In this document: positions 36,273 through 44,407 of the stretch, in pieces
How the letters are laid out: every line of letters starts with the position of its first letter
Position numbering within the stretch: the stretch's first letter is position 1
Assembly: GCA_036262055.1 (NCBI GenBank)
Contig: DATAJP010000003.1
Coordinates: forward strand, 848,501-912,500
Length of the DNA: 64,000 nt
Reading direction: 5' to 3'
DNA from: Ignavibacteria bacterium
GTDB lineage: Bacteria; Bacteroidota; Ignavibacteria; Tepidaquicellales; Tepidaquicellaceae
Notes under the pieces: model-generated
What the model saw: the letters and a program-made list of their open reading frames with translations, nothing else
What the model was told of the DNA's origin: nothing
The model's database searches: none
Translations under genes and position numbers: made by a program

Positions 36273-38210
36273 TTATTTTCTTAAAGAAAAAATTGTCTTT
36301 AAAATAATTTCCGTATCAAGAGCTAAACTTTGGTTTTTTGCATAAAACACATTATAATTTTCCATTTCTTCACCGTTCATTCCTTCGTAATAATAAAGTT
36401 GAATCAGTCCCGTTAACCCTTTTTTGCCGGGATATTTATTTCCATTTGTGTCATACCAGACAGGATAACCAACAAAACTATATTTTCCGCTTAGAACCTG
36501 TGGTAAAAGAAGAATTTTTGAAGTTTGTTTTGATAAATCTTTTTTAAAAAGCTTATTCTTAATCCATATGAACGGATAAACCGTCAAAAGAAGTAAAAAT
36601 GAAAGAATTATATCAAAAATTCTCTTTAAAAATATATTTATTTTATTATTAATATTATATTCAATTTCGATAAGCGAAATGCCGTCGATATTCCCTCGGA
36701 TTCTCGAGAGAATCAAATCATTCCCCGAAGGCAAAATTTTAAATTCTACATTTTTATCCCTGAAAAACCACATAGTGCTCAGAATTTCCTGATTTGAAAA
36801 AGTATCATCGGTGAACACAACAAAGTTTATGTTATTGATTAAAATTATATCATTAAGCGATTCGATATTTGTATTAGAAGAAATTTCATTCAGATATAAA
36901 ATATTGTATTTGTTGTGAAACTTATCTTCCAGATTTACAACGAGCTCTTTATTCCCGACAATTAACAAATTGGACTTATTAAGTAAAATATTTTTTGATT
37001 CAAAGAAATTTTTAATAATAAAAATTAACCTCCATCCGAATAATCCGATTAAAGATAAAACTGTGGACATCAGGATAACTTCTCTTGAGAAGGCGTATTC
37101 TTTAAAAAAGTATGTTATGGATGAATTGACAAAAAAACCAAAAATAATCGCAGTAAAAACTTTCAATAATGACAACCGGTTTTTTCTTATATAAACACCA
37201 AACAATGTCAGCAGGATTATCCAGATGACAACATAAACAGAAATGATAAATAAATACTGCTCGTTGGGAAAAATATGGAAGCGGTTATATACTGAAAAAA
37301 TTAATGAGCCAAAAATTATTATTATATCCGCAAAAGTGCCAAGAAACTGAATAAAAATTCTTTTAATGTAAGACAGTAACGACCTGTAAAAAATTCCTAT
37401 TCTTAATACAGGTGACAGCAAGCGCGAAAATCCTGTAAAATTTTTACGAACGAAAATACCCATAGCTCCGTAAAAATTATTTACATAAGATAAATTTGTT
37501 TTTTTAGTGCTTTCACCTTTGAGATGAATAGTAGTTACTTCAGGATAATAAAATATTTTATACCCTGCTTTGTTAATTCTATATGATAGGTCAAGGTCTT
37601 CACCATACATAAAATAATCTTCATCGAACAAGCCGACTTCATCGAGAACTTTTTTGGGAATAAACATAAATGCACCGCAGATTGCATCAACTTCGTAGGT
37701 TTTATTTTCATCGAGATAAGTCAGATTATACTTGCCGAATAATTTGCTGTTAGGAAACAATCTTGAAAGTCCGAGCATACGCGGAATTGCAACAGAAGGA
37801 GTGGGAAAGCTTCTCTTGCAGGCAGAGTCAAGCTTGCCGTTTGCAAGAATTAATTTTGATGTTACTGCTCCCGTATCTTTATGCTTTTCACAGAAAGCAA
37901 TCATTTTTGTAAAAGTATTTTCTTCGAGAACAGTATCGGGATTAAGAATTAAAATATATTTTCCTGATGCCTGTTTAAGCGCAATGTTATTTGCTTTTGA
38001 AAAACCGATATTAGCATCAAGAGGAATGAGTATTACAGAAGGATATTTTTCACGAATCATTGAAACAGAACCGTCGATTGAATTGTTATCAACGACAAAA
38101 ATCTCAGTATTCAATGCGGAATGCAGGCTCGCCTTATAAATTGAGGCAAGACAATTATCGATTAAATTTTTTACATTATAATTTACGATTACGACAGAAA
38201 TATCAACCAT
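36273..38210 (-). CDS. Glycosyltransferase family 2 fused to a degenerate polyprenyl sugar transferase-like region
   Basis: 645 residues. Residues 1-270 are a GT2 catalytic domain (ISVVIVNYNVKNLIDNCLASI, ILNPDTVLEENTF, DEDYFMYGEDLDLSYR), rhamnosyltransferase-like. Residues about 285-410 hold four or more membrane helices and a Rossmann-like stretch. The last 110 residues (KRIFDIILSFLLLL, SFVGYPVWYD, GKKGLTGLIQLYYYEG, DTEIILKTI) align with bacterial sugar transferases but lack the KFRTM, DELPQ and SLVGPRP catalytic motifs. Thus the transferase tail is probably inactive and works as membrane anchor or partner. It is 3 bp from the next GT2 gene. Confidence 0.75.
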   Translation of the reverse strand: MVDISVVIVNYNVKNLIDNCLASIYKASLHSALNTEIFVVDNNSIDGSVSMIREKYPSVILIPLDANIGFSKANNIALKQASGKYILILNPDTVLEENTFTKMIAFCEKHKDTGAVTSKLILANGKLDSACKRSFPTPSVAIPRMLGLSRLFPNSKLFGKYNLTYLDENKTYEVDAICGAFMFIPKKVLDEVGLFDEDYFMYGEDLDLSYRINKAGYKIFYYPEVTTIHLKGESTKKTNLSYVNNFYGAMGIFVRKNFTGFSRLLSPVLRIGIFYRSLLSYIKRIFIQFLGTFADIIIIFGSLIFSVYNRFHIFPNEQYLFIISVYVVIWIILLTLFGVYIRKNRLSLLKVFTAIIFGFFVNSSITYFFKEYAFSREVILMSTVLSLIGLFGWRLIFIIKNFFESKNILLNKSNLLIVGNKELVVNLEDKFHNKYNILYLNEISSNTNIESLNDIILINNINFVVFTDDTFSNQEILSTMWFFRDKNVEFKILPSGNDLILSRIRGNIDGISLIEIEYNINNKINIFLKRIFDIILSFLLLLTVYPFIWIKNKLFKKDLSKQTSKILLLPQVLSGKYSFVGYPVWYDTNGNKYPGKKGLTGLIQLYYYEGMNGEEMENYNVFYAKNQSLALDTEIILKTIFSLRK

Positions 38211-38213
38211 TAT

Positions 38214-38933
38214 CTAATTTAACTTATTAAATATAGACCTGAATTTTAATTTCCAAACCATAAAATATGCTTCGTAAACAACTTTTCTGGACATTTTTGA
38301 ATGGCCTGCTCTTCTATCCACAAACAAAATCGGAACTTCGCAAATCTTTAATCCCTTTTTATGCATCTTAAATTTCATCTCAATCTGGAATGAATATCCA
38401 TTAGATTTTATATTATCGAGATTGATTTGTTTTAATGCAGACACTTTATAACATACAAAACCCGCAGTTGTATCCATAACTTTCAAACCTGTTATCCAGC
38501 GTGTGTAAACATTTGCGAGATAGCTTAAGATTAACCTTCCGATAGGCCAGTTAAGAACAGAGATACCGTTCACATAGCGCGACCCAACGACAACATCATA
38601 ACCTTCTTTAATCTTAGTTATAAAATCAGGAAGATATTTAGGGTCGTGAGAAAAATCCGCATCCATTTCAAAAACCAAATCATAGTTGTTCTTAATAGCA
38701 TATTTAAATCCTGTTACATAAGCAGTACCTAACCCCATTTTTTTCTCGCGCTCTATTATATGAACTTTCGGATTATTCATATTTTTCACGAGTGACGCAG
38801 TTCCGTCAGGTGAATTATCGTCGATAACCAAAACATTAAAATCTTCACCGTTGGATTTATTTAATATCTCCGGAATCAGGTTTAAAATATTTTCAGACTC
38901 ATTGTATGTCGGAATGATTACAAGAACTTTCAA
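38214..38933 (-). CDS. Polyprenol monophosphomannose synthase-like glycosyltransferase (GT2)
   Basis: 239 residues. VLVIIPTYNESENILNLIPEIL, VIDDNSPDGTA, EMDADFSHDPKYLPD (DxD metal site) and VVGSRYVNG match dolichol/polyprenol-phosphate mannose or glucose synthases. It would make polyprenyl-phosphate sugar for glycans outside the membrane. The form lacks C-terminal membrane helices. Start is TTG at 38933. It lies between the sugar transferase (3 bp) and the fusion gene (3 bp), so all three are probably one transcript. Confidence 0.88.
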   Translation of the reverse strand: MKVLVIIPTYNESENILNLIPEILNKSNGEDFNVLVIDDNSPDGTASLVKNMNNPKVHIIEREKKMGLGTAYVTGFKYAIKNNYDLVFEMDADFSHDPKYLPDFITKIKEGYDVVVGSRYVNGISVLNWPIGRLILSYLANVYTRWITGLKVMDTTAGFVCYKVSALKQINLDNIKSNGYSFQIEMKFKMHKKGLKICEVPILFVDRRAGHSKMSRKVVYEAYFMVWKLKFRSIFNKLN

Positions 38934-38936
38934 AAA

Positions 38937-40313
38937 TTATTGTCCTTTCAATAAAAGAATTATAATGATTGTATTAACAAGAATTTTAAAATCTAAACGC
39001 AAGCTCATGTTTTCGATATAAAAAAAATCGTAGTTAAGTTTTACGCGAACGTCGTCAAGTGACCTGTCGTATCTGTGTTTTACCTGAGCGAGTCCTGTTA
39101 TGCCGGGTTTAATCGACATGCGCTTATAATAATACGGGATTTCCGCTTTTAGTTGTTCCACAAAATATGGTCTTTCAGGACGCGGACCAACCAGACTCAT
39201 TTCATTTTTAAGAACATTGATTACCTGAGGAAATTCATCAAATCTCGCCCTGCGCATAATTCTGCCGATAGCTGTAACTCTCGGGTCGTTTATTGCTGCC
39301 CATTCCGGAAGTTCTTTTTCTGCATTATGATACATTGTTCTGAATTTTATCACTTTGAACAATCTGCCGTTTCTGCCGACTCTTTCCTGAATATATAAAA
39401 CCGGACCTTTAGAGTTTATCTTAATCAACAAAGCAAATAATAAAAAGAACGGCATAAATAAAATTAATATAAGTATCGAAAGAAATATATCTATAAATCT
39501 TTTTACAAATCTCGATGCCGGAGACATAATTTCAGGCATCACTTCAATAAGCGGAACACCATAAATCTGATTTGTCTTTACCATTCCACTGACAATTTCA
39601 TAAGTGTCCGGTAAAATTTTCAAATTAAGTTCCATCCCTGTGCAATATTTAATTATGTCGATAACTTTTTCTTTCTGATACGGCTCAACAGCAATCAGTA
39701 TCTCACTGATATTATTTTTTTTTGAAACTTCAGGAATCTGTTCAATACTTCCAAGAACATTATTATCATTATTTTTTTCTACTGAAATATTTCCGATTAC
39801 TTTATATCCAAGCTGGCGGTGAGTTTCAACTGTCTGGTTTAATTCAATCGCTCTAATGCCTGTTCCGACAATCAATGTATTTCTTAACCCGATTCCTTTT
39901 TCAAGAAGATTTCTCTGCAAACTGCGAATTACTATTCTTCCGGCTCCCGTGCAGATTACCATCAATAACCAATAAATCAATATAAAATATCTTGATATAG
40001 CCGGAGCATTTCTCATCATATCATCTATAAAAATAAAAAAGAACAAAATGAAACAGCCTAAGGAAACTGCTTTCACAACCGAAGAAAACTCATCAAACCT
40101 TGAACGGACAAACCAATATTGGTATAGCCCCATTATTGAAAAAATTATAAGCCAATAAATATAAACAACAAGCATAGGAATCAGAAATGCAGCAGTATTT
40201 GCAGATTTAAACCAGCCGGTTTCTACCCGTAAATAATAGTAAATTAACCAGGCGAGATTAATGAAGATAAAATCGGAAAAAAATAAGAAAAATTTTTCTT
40301 TAAATTTGGACAC
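38937..40313 (-). CDS. Exopolysaccharide polyprenyl glycosylphosphotransferase (initiating sugar transferase)
   Basis: 458 residues. Five N-terminal membrane helices and a CoA-binding-like Rossmann domain (ILPDTYEIV region) precede the catalytic bacterial sugar transferase domain: KRFIDIFLSILILILFMPFF, KFRTMYHNAE, FDEFPQVINVLKNEMSLVGPRPERPYF. It moves a sugar-1-phosphate onto undecaprenyl phosphate, starting the repeat unit. GTG start at 40313. It is the first gene of the minus-strand glycan run, divergent from fkbM-like gene. Confidence 0.92.
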   Translation of the reverse strand: MSKFKEKFFLFFSDFIFINLAWLIYYYLRVETGWFKSANTAAFLIPMLVVYIYWLIIFSIMGLYQYWFVRSRFDEFSSVVKAVSLGCFILFFFIFIDDMMRNAPAISRYFILIYWLLMVICTGAGRIVIRSLQRNLLEKGIGLRNTLIVGTGIRAIELNQTVETHRQLGYKVIGNISVEKNNDNNVLGSIEQIPEVSKKNNISEILIAVEPYQKEKVIDIIKYCTGMELNLKILPDTYEIVSGMVKTNQIYGVPLIEVMPEIMSPASRFVKRFIDIFLSILILILFMPFFLLFALLIKINSKGPVLYIQERVGRNGRLFKVIKFRTMYHNAEKELPEWAAINDPRVTAIGRIMRRARFDEFPQVINVLKNEMSLVGPRPERPYFVEQLKAEIPYYYKRMSIKPGITGLAQVKHRYDRSLDDVRVKLNYDFFYIENMSLRLDFKILVNTIIIILLLKGQ

Positions 40314-40343
40314 TTTTATTTACTAAATTCCAAAAACTACCTA

Positions 40344-40367
40344 TTATTTGAGTTTATTCTCAAATAA
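40344..40367. promoter_or_regulatory. Small hairpin in the divergent glycan-cluster gap
   Basis: TTATTTGAG-TTTATT-CTCAAATAA, 9-bp perfect arms. It lies in the 155-bp gap between two divergent polysaccharide genes, about 100 bp upstream of the FkbM-type gene and 30 bp upstream of the sugar transferase. It could be an operator or a 5' leader hairpin. Confidence 0.35.
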
Positions 40368-40468
40368 ATCATTAATAAATTATATACTTCGTTCAAAACA
40401 GCCAATTTTTATTATTTTTGCTATATTTTAGATAAATAATAAAATAACTTAAATGTTTAAAATGTTTA

Positions 40469-41167
40469 ATGCTAAATTTATTAATTAAATTAAATAAGTT
40501 TATAAAATTCGGGGGAACTAAGTATCTCACCAAAAAGGTATCCCTGGCTTCTTATAATATAATTTATCAGATTCATAAAAATAATATCAAATTAGATACT
40601 ATTATTGATGTTGGGGCTAACCGCGGACAATTTGCATTTGCATCAAAGATTTTTTATGAAAAAGCTGAGGTTTATTCCTTTGAGCCGACAAAATCGACTT
40701 TCGGTGAGTTAAATAAAACTATGACTGGCATATCGGGATTTCAATCTTTCAATATGGCTTTAGGGAGCGAAACCAAATCAATTGAGTTTATTGAATATGA
40801 AGATTCTCATATAAATTCGGTGCTTAAAAGTTTCGACAGCAAAGTTAAGGATAAATATAATGTTGACCTTACAACACTGGATACTCTTGTTGATAATGGC
40901 ACGATAAAACTAAACGGTAGCATTTTACTCAAAATGGATGTTCAGGGATTTGAGCTTGAAGTTTTAAAAGGCAGTAAAAATTCTTTGAACAAAATAAATT
41001 ACATACTCTCCGAAGTAAGTTTCAAAAAATATTATGAAAACCAAATTCTATATAACGATTTGGATTCATATTTAATTAACAATGGATTTAAACCTGTAAA
41101 GATGCTGGATTTTTTATTGGACAACGGTGAACTTTCACAGTTGGATGTATTGTATGCAAAATCATAA
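40469..41167 (+). CDS. FkbM family methyltransferase
   Basis: 232 residues. DTIIDVGANRGQFAFASKIF is the SAM-binding motif I, VYSFEPTKSTFGEL motif II, and LLKMDVQGFELEVLKGS the FkbM-characteristic motif. It probably O-methylates a sugar of the surface glycan. The N-terminus is basic and helical. It is the first gene of a two-gene plus-strand unit with the GT4 gene (19-bp gap), divergent from the initiating sugar transferase. Confidence 0.88.
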   Translation: MLNLLIKLNKFIKFGGTKYLTKKVSLASYNIIYQIHKNNIKLDTIIDVGANRGQFAFASKIFYEKAEVYSFEPTKSTFGELNKTMTGISGFQSFNMALGSETKSIEFIEYEDSHINSVLKSFDSKVKDKYNVDLTTLDTLVDNGTIKLNGSILLKMDVQGFELEVLKGSKNSLNKINYILSEVSFKKYYENQILYNDLDSYLINNGFKPVKMLDFLLDNGELSQLDVLYAKS

Positions 41168-41186
41168 GATATAACGATTAAACGAT

Positions 41187-42188
41187 ATGAAAAAAATTTG
41201 TTTCTTTGCCAATCATATACTTACCAAAAATCATTATAAGACTTCCGATTACTATACCAACGACATAAAAATTTTTAAAGAACTCGGATATGAAGTTGTA
41301 ATTTGTGAAAGCGCAAAACAAATTCCTGATGACGTTGATTTATATTTTATCTGGTGGTGGTCTTCGGGTATAATCGCTTTAAGACATGCAAAGAAATTCA
41401 AGAAGCCAACAATAATGATTGGCAATCTGCATTATACCGATCCGTCAACTCAGGGATATTTTGCACGACCTTTTTATATCCGCACAATGATAAAGTACTG
41501 TTTGCGCAATTCCGATTTGCAGATTGCAACATCAAAAATTGAGTTTGAAGGAATTAAAACTCTAAAAGCTAAAAACCCGATTTATTTATATCATTGCATC
41601 GATGAAACGAAATATTCGCATAACAGATTGGACAGGCAAAACTACCTTTTTACGGTTACGCATTTGACAGAAGTTAATGTAGAGCGAAAAAAGGTAAAAG
41701 AAATTATAAAAGCATTTAATTTGCTCAAAGATGAGTTCCCTGATTTAAAGCTTAAAATTGCAGGCGGAACAGACGATAAAGGTTATTTAGGTGTGAAACA
41801 AATTGTCGATAATTTGAATATAAATGACCGAGTCGAATTTTTGGGCAGAATTCCCGATTCCGAGAAGATTGAACACTATAAAAACTGTAAAATTTATGTT
41901 CAACCGACAGATTTTGAAGGATTTGGAATGGCAATTGCAGAAAGTATGCTTTGTGGAGCCCCTGTCGTAACCAGCCCGAATGGGGCAGTTCCCGAAGTTA
42001 CAGGTGATTTGGCTGTCATGGTTGATGCAAATAACATTGATGAAATTGCAACCGGAATACGAAAATTGATGAATGATGAAGGATTGTATAAAAAATTAAA
42101 TTCAGAAGGTCCTAAAAGGATAAAAGAGCTTTTTTCATATAATGTTCGCAAGGAAAAGATTAAGCAAATACTTGAGAAGTTTATATAA
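41187..42188 (+). CDS. Glycosyltransferase family 4
   Basis: 333 residues, GT-B fold. The C-terminal domain shows the classical donor-binding segment: VEFLGRIPDSEKIEHYKNC, IYVQPTDFEGFGMAIAESMLCGAPVVTSPNGAVPEV with the E-x7-E motif. The N-terminal half is less conserved. It transfers a sugar with retention of configuration to the growing polysaccharide. The gene ends directly before a perfect REP-like palindrome that may end the transcript. Confidence 0.9.
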   Translation: MKKICFFANHILTKNHYKTSDYYTNDIKIFKELGYEVVICESAKQIPDDVDLYFIWWWSSGIIALRHAKKFKKPTIMIGNLHYTDPSTQGYFARPFYIRTMIKYCLRNSDLQIATSKIEFEGIKTLKAKNPIYLYHCIDETKYSHNRLDRQNYLFTVTHLTEVNVERKKVKEIIKAFNLLKDEFPDLKLKIAGGTDDKGYLGVKQIVDNLNINDRVEFLGRIPDSEKIEHYKNCKIYVQPTDFEGFGMAIAESMLCGAPVVTSPNGAVPEVTGDLAVMVDANNIDEIATGIRKLMNDEGLYKKLNSEGPKRIKELFSYNVRKEKIKQILEKFI

Positions 42189-42190
42189 GA

Positions 42191-42220
42191 ATGTCATTCC
42201 CGCTTTCGCGGGAATGACAT
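42191..42220. repeat. Perfect REP-like palindrome
   Basis: ATGTCATTCCCGC-TTTC-GCGGGAATGACAT, 13-base perfectly paired arms. It is the clearest copy of the dispersed family and sits 2 bp after the GT4 stop. Confidence 0.88.
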
Positions 42221-42241
42221 AATTCGTCATTAAAATCAGTC

Positions 42242-42270
42242 TTGACTTAAATGCGTATATTGAAAATATT
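42242..42270 (+). promoter_or_regulatory. Possible promoter of the PorV-type gene
   Basis: TTGACT (42242-42247) and AATATT (42265-42270) are spaced by 17 bases, resembling sigma-70-type -35/-10 boxes, and precede the ATG at 42336 by about 65 bp. The -10 match is poor, so the call is tentative. Confidence 0.3.
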
Positions 42271-42335
42271 AGTTAAAATTAAATAGGAGCTTATAAGATT
42301 TAGGATACCGTTTGCTAAGTTAAAAGAAAAGAAAA

Positions 42336-43355
42336 ATGAAATATAAATTAATTATTTCAGCGTTAGTTGTAACGTTTCTATTTAATGTAAAACCTGAAGC
42401 ACGAGCTCAGGATAAATATGCAGGTGAGTTTCTTGCAATAGGTGTTGGCGGAAGACCTCTCGGAATGGGAGGAGCATATGTTGCACTTGTTAATGATGTA
42501 ACAGCCGGTTACTGGAATCCTGCATCACTCTCCAAAATAAATTACCCGCAATTTTCATTGATGCACGACGAAAGATTCGGAAGTCTTGTTAATTATGACT
42601 ACGGCTCTGTCGGTATTCCTTTTGGAAAGGAAGCGTCACTTGGTCTGAGCGTTATCAGAATGGGTATTGATGACATTCCTGATACACGCGAAGCGTTAAT
42701 CGATTTAAACGGAAACGGTGTTCTTGATCCGGGTGAGCGTCTTGACCCTGACAAAATTAAACATTTCAGCACAACCGATTATGCGTTTTATGTTACTTAT
42801 GCGAAAAGACATTCTGATGCATTTTCATACGGAGCAAACTTGAAAGTAATCAGAAGAAATATTGCCGAAGAATCGGCATGGGGTCTTGGTCTTGATGTTG
42901 GTTTCTCTTACAATCCTTTCGGTAGATTTTATCTCGGCGCCAATTTACAGGACTTAACTACTACATATCTCTCATGGTCAACAGGAAAAAAGGAGCTAAT
43001 TAAGCCGACTGCGAAAATCGGAACTGCATATCAGTTTGATTTTCTTAGCGGTGTTATAACTCCGGCACTGGATTTCGACGTTAGATTTGAAAACAGACAG
43101 GAATCTGCGAATGCGCACTTAGGTCCAGTATCATTCGATATGCACGCTGGTATTGAATATACATTCAAAAATTTATTCAGCATCAGAACGGGGTATAATG
43201 ACCTGGGGAATTTAACTTTAGGAGCAGGTGTCCAGCTTCCTAAAATCAATATCGATTACTCATTTGCAAAGTTTGACGGCACGGAAGATTTAGGAAACAC
43301 ACACAGAATTTCATTAACATTTACTTTAGAAGAAGAAAAATTCCAGAGACATTAA
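42336..43355 (+). CDS. PorV/PorQ family outer-membrane protein
   Basis: 339 residues. A signal peptide (LIISALVVTFLFNV) is followed by FLAIGVGGRPLGMGGAYVALVNDVTAGYWNPASLSKI, the signature opening of the PorV/PorQ (UPF0164) beta-barrel family, which helps type IX secretion by shuttling or anchoring cargo at the outer membrane. Residues 125-145 contain DLNGNGVLDPGERL, an EF-hand-like calcium loop inserted in the barrel. Three cargo proteins with the type A domain are encoded in this window. A strong terminator follows. Confidence 0.85.
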   Translation: MKYKLIISALVVTFLFNVKPEARAQDKYAGEFLAIGVGGRPLGMGGAYVALVNDVTAGYWNPASLSKINYPQFSLMHDERFGSLVNYDYGSVGIPFGKEASLGLSVIRMGIDDIPDTREALIDLNGNGVLDPGERLDPDKIKHFSTTDYAFYVTYAKRHSDAFSYGANLKVIRRNIAEESAWGLGLDVGFSYNPFGRFYLGANLQDLTTTYLSWSTGKKELIKPTAKIGTAYQFDFLSGVITPALDFDVRFENRQESANAHLGPVSFDMHAGIEYTFKNLFSIRTGYNDLGNLTLGAGVQLPKINIDYSFAKFDGTEDLGNTHRISLTFTLEEEKFQRH

Positions 43356-43385
43356 GAGTTAATAAAATAATTTTTAATTGAGTTT

Positions 43386-43425
43386 AAAAACGCCTTGTTA
43401 ATAATTAAATTAACAAGGCGTTTTT
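43386..43425. terminator. Rho-independent terminator after the PorV-type gene
   Basis: AAAAACGCCTTGTTAAT pairs with ATTAACAAGGCGTTTTT around a short loop, then ATTTT. An alternative ATG at 43395 would lie inside the stem; this is why the isoaspartyl peptidase start is placed at 43440. Confidence 0.9.
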
Positions 43426-43439
43426 ATTTTACATACATA

Positions 43440-44369
43440 ATGAAAAAAATAGGGATAGCAATTCACGGCGGCGCAGGGACAATTTTAAAATCTGCAATGA
43501 CCGATGAAAAGGAAAAACAATATACAGAAGGTCTCAATAACAGTCTGATTACAGGATGGAGAATTCTGGAGCAAGGAGGAAGTGCTCTTGATGCGGTAAC
43601 CGCTTCAGTGATTGAACTCGAGAATAATCCTTTATTTAATGCAGGCAAAGGTTCAGTTTATACAAATGATGAAAAACACGAAATGGATGCTACGATTATG
43701 GATGGGAAAAATCTCGAAGCCGGAGCTGTATGCGGAGTTACAAATGTCAAAAATCCGATTTTACTTGCAAGAGCAGTAATGGAAAAAAGTGAGTTTGTTA
43801 TGATGAGCACTAAGGGAGCAGACGAATTTGCAAAGCTTAACAATATTGAATTTGCATCAGATGAATATTTTCATACCGAACATCGCTATAAACAGCTTCA
43901 AAAAGCAAAAGAATCAGGCAAAGCGTTTTTAGATCATACGTTAGAAAAGGATATGAAAAAAGGAACAGTCGGGGCTGTGGCAGTTGATGCAAACGGCAAT
44001 CTCGCATCGGCTACTTCAACAGGCGGAATGACAAACAAAAAATACGGAAGAATCGGTGACACTGCAATAATCGGTGCCGGAACTTATGCGGACAATAAAA
44101 CCTGCGCAGTTTCATGCACGGGAACAGGCGAATATTTTATGAGAACTGTTGCTGCTTATCGCGTTGCCGCTTTAATGGAGTATAAAAAACTATCTTTGAA
44201 AGAAGCAGCGGATGAATATATTTTTAAAATATTAACCGGCATAGATGGTGATGGCGGGTTAATTGCAATCGATACAGATTGCAATATTGTTATGCCGTTT
44301 AATAGCGAAGGGATGTATCGGGGCTTTGTAAAAACCGGACAGGAAGTAGAAATAAAAATTTATAAATAA
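43440..44369 (+). CDS. iaaA: Isoaspartyl peptidase / plant-type L-asparaginase
   Basis: 309 residues from ATG 43440 (MKKIGIAIHGGAGTI). It is an N-terminal-nucleophile hydrolase that autocleaves before Thr176 (KKGTVGAVAVD); TSTGGMTNKKYGRIGDT and GTGEYFMRTVAAYRV complete the active site. It hydrolyses beta-aspartyl dipeptides and asparagine. It faces convergent cyanophycin synthetase and cyanophycinase genes, so it probably splits the beta-Asp-Arg dipeptide released by cyanophycinase. No signal peptide. Confidence 0.9.
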   Translation: MKKIGIAIHGGAGTILKSAMTDEKEKQYTEGLNNSLITGWRILEQGGSALDAVTASVIELENNPLFNAGKGSVYTNDEKHEMDATIMDGKNLEAGAVCGVTNVKNPILLARAVMEKSEFVMMSTKGADEFAKLNNIEFASDEYFHTEHRYKQLQKAKESGKAFLDHTLEKDMKKGTVGAVAVDANGNLASATSTGGMTNKKYGRIGDTAIIGAGTYADNKTCAVSCTGTGEYFMRTVAAYRVAALMEYKKLSLKEAADEYIFKILTGIDGDGGLIAIDTDCNIVMPFNSEGMYRGFVKTGQEVEIKIYK

Positions 44370-44374
44370 CTTAA

Positions 44375-44402
44375 GGGAATCTTCGCTTAGCTCAGAATGA
44401 CA
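44375..44402. repeat. Decayed REP-like repeat
   Basis: GGGAATCTTCGC...CAGAATGAC keeps the ends of the dispersed family but the stem is broken. It lies between the convergent iaaA and cphA genes. Confidence 0.4.
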
Positions 44403-44407
44403 AAGAG

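Noticed and set aside
43395..43439. Upstream ATG for the isoaspartyl peptidase
   Set aside because: It lies inside a strong terminator stem; the ATG at 43440 fits the conserved MKKIGIAIHGGAG start.
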